From: Leishmania martiniquensis
Lineage: Eukaryota > Euglenozoa > Kinetoplastea > Trypanosomatida > Trypanosomatidae
Length of the DNA stretch: 64,000 nt
Direction: 5' to 3'
NCBI RefSeq assembly: GCF_017916325.1
Contig: NC_090154.1
Location: 375,001 to 439,000, forward strand
Each line of letters begins with the position of its first letter. Positions within the stretch are counted from its first letter, which is position 1. Shown piece after piece: positions 43,767-51,755 of the stretch. Both the position numbers and the translations under genes were made by a program. Under the pieces are notes generated by a model. That model did not search any database, was not told where the DNA came from, and saw nothing but the letters and a program-made list of their open reading frames with translations.

Positions 43767-46700
43767 ATGCTGCGCCATCTTGGTCGTCGCCTAGGCGGCC
43801 GTGCAGGGCGACGCTCCACGAGCTCCATTATTGACGCTGCCGTTAACGCCGTTCTAGCGGAGCTGCAAGGGGAGGCAGCCACATCGAAACGGCCAACGCG
43901 GACAGCTGCACAAAAGTGTTCAGCGGTCGAAGCCCCCGTGAAGCGCGATGAGCACCTCGCAGCACCACCCGCAGCCTCGGCAACGCCTGCCAAAGCAACG
44001 GCACCAAGCGCCAGCAAGATTCTTGTGGACGTTGTCTTCTCAGGCGTGAACTGCACGCTTCTGAAGCACCTCCTCTCCTCGTCTTCGTCATCCTCAACGT
44101 CGACCGACATTCCTGACGTGGCACGGCTGTTGCGCCTCGACTACACCACCGTCTCGAAGAAGCGCCAGCTGGCGCACCTCGCAGACATCCATCTGGTCAA
44201 CCGCATCCACGCCGCGGTGGTCGTCCACACAAAAGCGCACGGGCCAGAGATCGAAGAGAGCGACCTGGCCGACCCATCCTCGCCGTTGGTGGTGCTTGTA
44301 GAGACGAACCTCCCTAGGGAAGATGCTGAAGTGCAGGAATTCATCATCCGTAATGCATTGCACATGCATCCACTTCCGCCAGTGGTGGTGACCGAGGACG
44401 GCCATTCTGTCACGACCCCGTCCTTGACGGTCCTCGTTCTGGGCGAGGAGCAGACGACACGTGTGCGTACACTCGCAGAGCTGCCGCCCCTGCCGCCTCG
44501 CGTGTCGGTTGCAGCCCCGAAGGCCATTGAACTTGCGGTCAGCTCCGACGGCAGGGCTTGTTCCGCCGTCCCCCCGCTGGCCTCCGATTCTGCTGATGCG
44601 GAGGCAGCTCCGCCGAGCACGCACAATGCCCCCCCTCAGAGTCGCCTCGACGCAGCGCCGGTGCAAGACGCCCCACCGGGCAGGGGCGTGTCAAGTGGAA
44701 CAGCGGAATCGGTGCCGCAGAAAGATGATGCGGACGGCACCGCAAAGGCAGCGGACGGCGCCGCAAGGGCAGCGGACGGCACCGCAAGGGCAGCGGACGG
44801 CGCCGCAAGGGCAGCGGACGGCACCGCAAAGGCAGCGGACGGCACCGCAAGGGCAGCGGACAGCACCGCAAAGGCAGCGGACGGCACCGCAAAGGCAGCG
44901 GACGGCACCGCAAGGGCAGCGGACGGCACCGCAAGGGCAGCGGACGGCACCGCAAGGGCAGCGGACGGCACCGCAAAGGCAGCGGACGGCACCGCAAAGG
45001 CAGCGGACGGCACCGCAAGGGCAGCGGACGGCACCGCAAGGGCAGCGGACGGCACCGCAAAGGCAGCGGACGGCACCGCAAGGGCAGCGGACGGCACCGC
45101 AAGGGCAGCGGACGGCACCGCAAAGGCAGCGGACGGCACCGCAAGGGCAGCGGACGGCACCGCAAAGGCAGCGGACGGCACCGCAAGGGCAGCGGACGGC
45201 ACCGCAAAGGCAGCGGACGGCACCGCAAAGGCAGCGGACGGCACCGCAAGGGCAGCGGACGGCACCGCAAAGGCAGCGGACGGCGCCGCAAGGGCAGCGG
45301 ACGGCACCGCAAAGGCAGCGGACGGCACCGCAAGGGCAGCGGACGGCACCGCAAAGGCAGCGGACGGCGCCGCAAGGGCAGCGGACGGCACCGCAAAGGC
45401 AGCGGACGGCACCGCAAGGGCAGCGGACGGCACCGCAAGGGCAGCGGACGGCACCGCAAGGGCAGCGGACGGCACCGCAAAGGCAGCGGACGGCACCGCA
45501 AGGGCAGCGGACAGCACCGCAAAGGCAGCAGACGGACTGTCACCATCCTCGTCCTCTCCACCGTCGGCCAGCGCTGCCCCGGCAGCCACTGCCGCAGAGC
45601 CGCCGGCGCAAAAGAGGGCAGACGCAGCGATGCAAAGGGCGAAAATGGAGCGCGCGATGCGTCGCGTGGCGCGGGTCTCCATCGAGGCGTTTGCCGCCCA
45701 GCAGAAAAAGAGGAAGCAGATACGAGTGACACCCTCTCGGGCGCGCCTGGTCGCTGCCATCGAAGCGAGTGTTTCTCGAAGGGGTCCCGCCGCCTCACGG
45801 CCGCCCCGCCTGCTATCGGTGGAGAGCGCGATGGACACGCTTCTATGGGCGTCCCGCCCTGGTCAGCCGGTGCCCATTCACGCACTGGAGCCACTGCTCA
45901 TTCCGAGTGTGTTCGAGGAGATACGAGCCGCGGCGGCGGCGGGGCCCTTGTCCTCGCCTCATGCCTCGTCGCTGACGATGCATATGGTGGTCTACGGTGC
46001 CGGCACGGCGAGCAGTCCCTCGACCGTGTGGCTAGGGGCCTTACAAGCCGCTGCCGACCTCGCCAATGCAGTGTCAAGCGGCGTTTCACGGCTGCCGGCC
46101 AAGGTAGCGCAGCTTGCCGGTCTTGACTCAAAGCGCATCAGGCGTCTTGCGGAGCTCAGGAAGTCGCGCCAGCGCAATCTCAAGAGCGCAGCAGCGAAGT
46201 CGTCGATCCCCGATGGAGCCCCTCGCCCCGCCGCCGCGGCAGCGCCAAAGACGGCCCGGCCGTATGTGTACATGCTCATTCACACGCGCCTATCCAGAGA
46301 AGACGCCGCTGTTCTACAGCAGGAGCTGCAGTACCAGCTGTCGAAGCTGCGGGCAACGGCGGCCGGTCCAGAGTTGGCGGGCATGTCAGTGCTAACGGCA
46401 GATGATGTGTCCCCGGCGCACTTAACGGACGTGTTGGGTAGCTTGAAGGTTGAAGGCGATGCCAGTAGCGATGTGAAGACGAGCAGCGCCAAAGGCAAGG
46501 CCACGGCTGAATCAAAAGCGGTGCAGAAGCTCTCTGCCGAAGGCGCTGAAGTCCGTGAGACCTTTCAAGATATGCACCGTCTGCTATCGAAGGAGCCGTG
46601 GATCCTGCGCTCCCTGTCGGAGGCGGCGGCGCCCTCCTCGCACCAGCAGCATAATTCAGACACGCTTGTCACCGACGCGATTCGCGTCGCAGCCCTTACT

Positions 46701-48239
46701 CACGTTCTGGTACAGCGCAAGGAGGTGCAGCTGCGCGCGCACATGGAGGCGGCGCGGCAGTCGAATGCCGTGAAGGCAGACAGCGAGGCTGTCGCCAGGG
46801 CAGCGCAGCGCGTCGAGATGAAGACAATGGTGGCGGAGGCTGTCGAGGAGGTCTCGGTGCGTCACCAGCAAGCGACCGCCCACCTCGTCAAGACGCTTTC
46901 CAGTATGGTGGGGCAGTGGTCGCTGGAGAAGCTGTCCGACACACTGGAGGCGATCGTGAGAGACCAGGTGAAGTCCATTATAGATGTGCTCCAAGAGCGC
47001 CTCGACAGCACGCATGCGTGCACGACGGAGGCGGTGAACGTCGAGGCTATGCCTAAGACCGCAGTGACGGCTTTGAAGGCGACGCCGGCACCCACGTCCC
47101 CGGCCGACAGCGCCGATGCTGCGTCCACTGTGCTCCTTGCGAAGCAAGATGAGCTGAAGAGCATCGTGTCGCAGGCCTTGGCGCAGCTACGTGAGCTGAG
47201 TGAGCAGACATCAGCATTGGCGGCAGCCGCAGCAACGGCCGCGTCTGCTGCTCAGACTGACGGCGTAGCGAGCGCTGCCGAGGCCGGCCCACGCGAGATG
47301 GCGGCTACGGAGCCGCAGAGAGAGGAAGAGCTGTGTCTTCTGAAGGACCTCCATGAACGGCAGGAGCAGCACCATTCGAAGATCCGTGAGGAGTTGGAGA
47401 GTCTGCGGAGCGAACTGAACTCCCTCGCTAGCAAAGAGCGGGCGGCGGCCGAAGCGCAAGCATCGGCGCATGCGGAGACAGGCGTGGCCGCCCCCTCGCC
47501 AGAGTCGCTGAATAGGATGACAGCCGACGCCGTGTCTGAGATCGCGCACGCCATCCGGCAAAGCATTCACGCGAGCGTTGTGGAGCAGCTCGACGCCTAC
47601 TGCGACGTTCGTCGTAGCGCAAGCGAGGACAGGCATGGAGGTGAGCCGGCGATGCCGGTGCTGCCCGTCACATCGTTCGAGCTGGAGGAGATGCTGACCC
47701 GTGTCGTCGACCACGCCGTGCGAAGGTCGACAGATGAGATCGAGGCCCATGTGCGGGTCGCCATAGCTCAAGCACAGGGAAAGAAGGAGGCGGCCGGTTC
47801 GGACTCGCTCGCTACGGAGGCATCTGCAAGCAGCGCGGCGGAGTCGCACGAAGCACTCAAAGCCGCGCTCGAGGGCCTTTGGGCGCGGGTGCGAGCGGAG
47901 GCAGCGGAAGAGGAGGCAGTGAAGGCCTCCCAGCACAATCGCCAACTCCTGCGCCTCCTCCGTCGGCAGCAACACCTTCAGCGAAGTTTGACTGGGCATC
48001 AGCAAACGGCTGCCACGGTGCCGGCGTCACCCCTCTCATACGCAGCGCTCGAGGAGGTCATGCGCGTGGTTATGCACCCCTACATGGCGCAGCTTCAGAA
48101 AGCAGTGGCGGCAGCTTCGTCGACCGGAGCAGCCGCATCCGGCCCTTCTCGCACCTCAGTAGCGCCACTGTCGCGAATGTCGTCGGCTGCTGATGCCGCC
48201 GCGCGGGAGGAGGTAGCGCACCCCGCAGGCGAGGAGTGA
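43767..48239 (+). CDS. large kinetoplastid-type protein with 38 heptapeptide repeats, unknown function
   Basis: 1490 residues; not a family I can name. The N-terminus MLRHLGRRLGGRAGRR suggests mitochondrial import. Residues about 85-230 contain SKILVDVVF, SSPLVVLVET-NLPREDAEVQ, a helix and SLTVLVLGEE. Residues about 735-885 contain MHMVVYGAG, RPYVYMLIHT-RLSREDAAVLQQ, a helix and MSVLTADD. These match each other and the two modules in the preceding gene. Residues 325-590 are 38 uninterrupted copies of (T/A)A(K/R)AAD(G/S). Residues about 905-1480 are mostly Ala/Glu/Gln/Lys helix with coiled-coil character (for example EEELCLLKDLHERQEQHHSK). An internal basic region lies at 610-665 (QQKKRKQIRV). 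Strand, acceptor and neighbour context suggest a diverged tandem duplicate of the 1376-residue gene. Function unknown; a mitochondrial structural or RNA-associated protein is inference. Confidence 0.86.
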   Translation: MLRHLGRRLGGRAGRRSTSSIIDAAVNAVLAELQGEAATSKRPTRTAAQKCSAVEAPVKRDEHLAAPPAASATPAKATAPSASKILVDVVFSGVNCTLLKHLLSSSSSSSTSTDIPDVARLLRLDYTTVSKKRQLAHLADIHLVNRIHAAVVVHTKAHGPEIEESDLADPSSPLVVLVETNLPREDAEVQEFIIRNALHMHPLPPVVVTEDGHSVTTPSLTVLVLGEEQTTRVRTLAELPPLPPRVSVAAPKAIELAVSSDGRACSAVPPLASDSADAEAAPPSTHNAPPQSRLDAAPVQDAPPGRGVSSGTAESVPQKDDADGTAKAADGAARAADGTARAADGAARAADGTAKAADGTARAADSTAKAADGTAKAADGTARAADGTARAADGTARAADGTAKAADGTAKAADGTARAADGTARAADGTAKAADGTARAADGTARAADGTAKAADGTARAADGTAKAADGTARAADGTAKAADGTAKAADGTARAADGTAKAADGAARAADGTAKAADGTARAADGTAKAADGAARAADGTAKAADGTARAADGTARAADGTARAADGTAKAADGTARAADSTAKAADGLSPSSSSPPSASAAPAATAAEPPAQKRADAAMQRAKMERAMRRVARVSIEAFAAQQKKRKQIRVTPSRARLVAAIEASVSRRGPAASRPPRLLSVESAMDTLLWASRPGQPVPIHALEPLLIPSVFEEIRAAAAAGPLSSPHASSLTMHMVVYGAGTASSPSTVWLGALQAAADLANAVSSGVSRLPAKVAQLAGLDSKRIRRLAELRKSRQRNLKSAAAKSSIPDGAPRPAAAAAPKTARPYVYMLIHTRLSREDAAVLQQELQYQLSKLRATAAGPELAGMSVLTADDVSPAHLTDVLGSLKVEGDASSDVKTSSAKGKATAESKAVQKLSAEGAEVRETFQDMHRLLSKEPWILRSLSEAAAPSSHQQHNSDTLVTDAIRVAALTHVLVQRKEVQLRAHMEAARQSNAVKADSEAVARAAQRVEMKTMVAEAVEEVSVRHQQATAHLVKTLSSMVGQWSLEKLSDTLEAIVRDQVKSIIDVLQERLDSTHACTTEAVNVEAMPKTAVTALKATPAPTSPADSADAASTVLLAKQDELKSIVSQALAQLRELSEQTSALAAAAATAASAAQTDGVASAAEAGPREMAATEPQREEELCLLKDLHERQEQHHSKIREELESLRSELNSLASKERAAAEAQASAHAETGVAAPSPESLNRMTADAVSEIAHAIRQSIHASVVEQLDAYCDVRRSASEDRHGGEPAMPVLPVTSFELEEMLTRVVDHAVRRSTDEIEAHVRVAIAQAQGKKEAAGSDSLATEASASSAAESHEALKAALEGLWARVRAEAAEEEAVKASQHNRQLLRLLRRQQHLQRSLTGHQQTAATVPASPLSYAALEEVMRVVMHPYMAQLQKAVAAASSTGAAASGPSRTSVAPLSRMSSAADAAAREEVAHPAGEE
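44739..45536 (+). repeat. 21-bp minisatellite, 38 copies, in frame
   Basis: Exact 21-bp period (798 bp) with unit ACCGCAARGGCAGCGGACGGC. Variation is almost confined to three sites: AAG/AGG (Lys/Arg), ACC/GCC (Thr/Ala; five Ala-type units counting from the first) and GGC/AGC (Gly/Ser, two units). Because 21 is a multiple of 3, other frames on both strands also stay open through the array. Confidence 0.97.
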
Positions 48240-49182
48240 CGAAGCGGGAATGGCATCTTAGCGCGCACAATGTCGCTCTGCACGGGGAACCCATAGAGAA
48301 AGAATATTCAGTGATTTGTTTGTATGGCGTAGAGAACGGAGGAGAGCGCTCTCTTGTGGCATCAGCATCCATCAGCGGCGCTTATCCGTCTGTGCGGGTG
48401 TGACTGTCGGTAGGGAGGCGTAGTGATGGACGAGCGAAGAAGGGGCGGTGGGAGCGACACCGGCACGGTGGCGATGGCTGTTTTAGCGTTTCTGTTTTCC
48501 CCTTCCTGTCCCTGCGTACTGTGTGCTCGTCGATGGCGCACGCGCGCCTCTCGGTGCGGGTTGTGCCCTCGGCCCCTTGTGCAGTGATGGTCCCCCTCTC
48601 CTCCCTCCGGCGGTGTGCGCTCACCTCCCAGCAGAGATACGCTTCTTCTTCGACTCTCTGTGACAATCAGCCCTCTTCCGACCACCATCAGCGCCCCTTG
48701 TGGGCCTTTCACGGACCTACACGCGCGCAGGCACCTCCTGGATGGCTTCGCCCTTCCTCTCTGTCAAGCTCCTTCATGCTGATTGGTCGCACCGAAAAGA
48801 GGGGTTAGCGGGGCAGCGGCACTAACCGAACTTGCACGTTCGAGCCTCTGCATAAGCACATCACCGCGAAAGACTCATGATTGTCAACGAATTCAGTGGA
48901 AAGCGGTGCCCCAGCGTCGAAAGACGGTGGGTGGCACCCGCTCAGCGGAGTGTGCTGGTGTGCGTTTCTTGAATGGACGATCTCCTCTTTCTCGCACATC
49001 ATAAATCCGGGGGCGACTCGGCATCGGGGCATTTCTTCTGTGGTTCTCGAGAACGTCTGATGTAGATGGCGCGTCTCGCCATTTTCTCGCTCCCCCACAG
49101 CTGTGGGGGGGGGGGGCAGATTAGCCTTCTATTCGGCTTCGGCTTCTTCTCCGCCACGCTCTACCGTCCGCTTGGCACTGTG
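48240..49182. other. 3' UTR / spacer before repeat copy 3
   Basis: Mixed spacer with a G run at about 49104-49116. Short open frames only; no gene is supported. Confidence 0.65.
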
Positions 49183-49720
49183 CTTTCATTCGCATCACTT
49201 TGTGCGCCGCATCGCCTGTCTGGGCACCTCATGGTGCAAGCCGCCTCCCTCTGTGGCGTCACGAGGGCCTGATGCCCTTTCTTTTTTCTGTGTGTGTGAG
49301 GAGGAAGAGGTGGGGCGGATAAGGCCACAGAGTGTGCAGTCCGCCGCCAGGGTACGTCTGCAGATTCGTCGGCGTCGGCGGAAAGGTCTGCGCGGGCATG
49401 GGGACGCTTGTGCCGGCGCGCTGCGAGTGGAATGGACGGCTGAGCGAATAGACACACCCGCCGACCGCTTTTCAGTCGTTGCGGTGATGCGGAGAGCGTA
49501 GCCCGTGGTGGCTCGCCGGCGCTGCACGCAGCGGAGCTGCACTGGGCTGAACGGCGCCAAGCAGTGCTGATTTGGCACCCTGGCGCCTCGACCATATAGC
49601 GGCGGGGCGACGAGAAAGCCGAGGCGGTGGGGAGGGGTGATGGGAGGGAGGGGGAGGGGGCGGCTGAGAGCGCATGTGATTGCTGACGTGCTCGTGGTGG
49701 AATGGGTGCGTGCAAGGGGA
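49183..49720 (+). mobile_element. SIDER-like short retroposon, copy 3
   Basis: About 538 bp, matching copy 2 from its 5' end (CTTTCATTCGCATCACTTTG) but stopping at GTGCGTGCAAGGGGA, before the A-rich tail of copies 1 and 2. It is followed within five bases by an alternating TA tract (49725-49739). Orientation is the same as the genes. The core matches copies 1 and 2 closely although it lies 26 kb from copy 2. Confidence 0.63.
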
Positions 49721-51755
49721 TCACGTATATATATATATGTGTGTGTAGGTGTGTCTATGTGTATTGCGCTTCGGGTGCTGCCTCCTATGGAGAGGCACTT
49801 GGCGCGAAGGGTAGTCGCTCGAAATCGCTCCTTTACACGCTGCCTTCATCGCCTGTCAGGGGCTGTCTCCGCGATTTTACAGAAGAGGAGGTCAGCGGAG
49901 GGGGGGCTGGGGAAGGCAACGATGCGCCGGAGCCTGTCGCCGCCTCCCGCTTCCGTTCAAGAGCACTGGTGCGTGGTGGGTGCATAGGGAGTCGACACGT
50001 CTGTGAGGAAGTGATACCTCAGAGTTTTGGTACGCGATCCGTGATGCCACGGACGGCCCCCGCCCCCTCCTCCCACACCCACAAGCGTGACGGCTGCACC
50101 ACTCCTCCGCCTCTGTGTCTCGCCCCTCTCTACCGCACGTGTTTTTTTTCTCGCCTGCATTCAAACTGTCACGCACACAGACGCGCATCTCAGCGGGAGA
50201 CACACACACACGCACACAGACACTTGCACACCCCGCTCTCATCCAACTCTTTCTCTTCACTCTTCACTCTCTCTTTGGTTCGGATTGCGATTTATTTATT
50301 TTTGGGGGGGATTCAAATTCTGAGAAGAGGGGCGAGGCGGAGCTCTCATTGCTCCCGTCGCCATCACATACAAAGGCACACTCACTCACATTGCTAGAAG
50401 AGAAAAGGAGAGGGAGTGAGAGTGTGTGTGTGTGTGAGTGCGGCTGTGTCTCCTCCCTTTTTCTGATGTCCGTCCGTCCTTCTCTGTCGCCGTAAAAGAA
50501 GTTATTTTAACATATAAACGCGCGGGGTATGTGGAAGAGAAAAAGAAACGGAAGTGATAAATAGCGCGTACGACTCTGCTGCAGCTTTTTTGTTCTTCGT
50601 GGGGGTGGCCACATCTCACTCTTCAGCCCTCCCACTCTCCCTCCCCTCCCCAGCTTTCTTATAAGTTTCCCTCTGCTGCCTTGTGCGCTGTCGCCGAACC
50701 ACCACCACCACCCTGCCTCCGTCCGCCTCACCTGCCTGCTTACGGGTTGCTCAGGTACCTCATCAATAGTTCACCTCTACCTTCGTAGGCTTCGCTGCTG
50801 TGTCATCGCGCAGGCCTCCTTCCGTGTTCCTCTTGTATCTTTGATTGCTTGCGTGGGTTCGTGTTTTTGTTGCTGCTATCTTTGTCGCAACGACTGTTGC
50901 TGCTGCTGGCGCTTTCACGTGAGTCTGGCAGCTCATCTGACTGCGCGGGAAGGGGGCTACTGGCTCGCTGTATTTGCAACGGTTGGAGCCCTAGACTCAT
51001 TGAGAGGGTTCGTACACTCGAACACAAAGGAAGCGCACCGTCCTCTTCGTGGCAGTACCGCCAGGTTGAGTGGTGGCGCACATACGCACGCACGCGCACT
51101 CCGATATTTTTTTTTGTTTATTGTTCGCGCTCGCGTCGAGGGGAGAGAGCAGGGGAAGCCTTGCCTCGCCCGCTTCGTATTTTTGATACTGCCGCCTACT
51201 AAAGCCGATCCGGCACACGCCTCGGCGCACCTCGAGAAGGCCTGCGCACGGCGCGAAGAAGGAGTAGCAGCGCGCAGCACGACGTAGTCAAGAGGAGAGG
51301 AACTTGTATTCGGCATCCGCACGCCTCACCCGGTGCCCACCGCCGCCGTTGTGGAGACAGCACAAAGCGGAGGGAGGAGAAAGGGAGAGCGGCCGTCAAG
51401 GCAGGAAGTGACTGCACGTGGAGAGGCACAGCGAAACAGAATAAAGAAAGAGAAAGGGGGAGGGGAAGAGAAAGTGCCTTCGGTGAAATCACAGACCAGC
51501 GCAAGACATCTCTCTCTGCGTTAGTTTCTGCGTTTCAATTCGCTGTATTTGTCCCCCCACACACACACACACGCCCCTCCCACTTGTGTCTGCTTACTTT
51601 TTTTTGTTTGACTGCGCCCAGTGACGGTGTGTGGCGGTTGGCAAGTCTTTTCTGCAGAGGGAGGGGCCTCATTGGCGTTTACTTCGTTGCCTCCGTCGCT
51701 CTCTTTCGGTATTGACTCGTACGAAAAGGCGATTTGCTCCCCTTCGCCGTCCTCC
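49721..51755. other. spacer repeat copy 3 - lipid kinase
   Basis: CA/GT microsatellites, T-rich and CT-rich stretches, and the lipid-kinase 5' UTR from about 51622. No other gene is supported. Confidence 0.65.
51575..51621 (+). promoter_or_regulatory. probable trans-splice acceptor, lipid kinase
   Basis: Pyrimidine-rich run including TTACTTTTTTTTGTTTG, then ACTGCGCCCAG with AG at 51620-51621. The next ATG in any frame that opens the kinase is at 51756. Confidence 0.55.

Noticed and set aside
44739..45536. Regular repeat considered as a CRISPR array
   Set aside because: No unique spacers; contiguous minisatellite inside a coding frame of a eukaryote.
44461..45894. Long open frames on both strands across the 21-bp array (TAPQGQR-, RCRPLPL- and AVPSAAF-type)
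   Set aside because: A 21-bp period keeps any stop-free frame open; these are by-products of the repeat, not genes.
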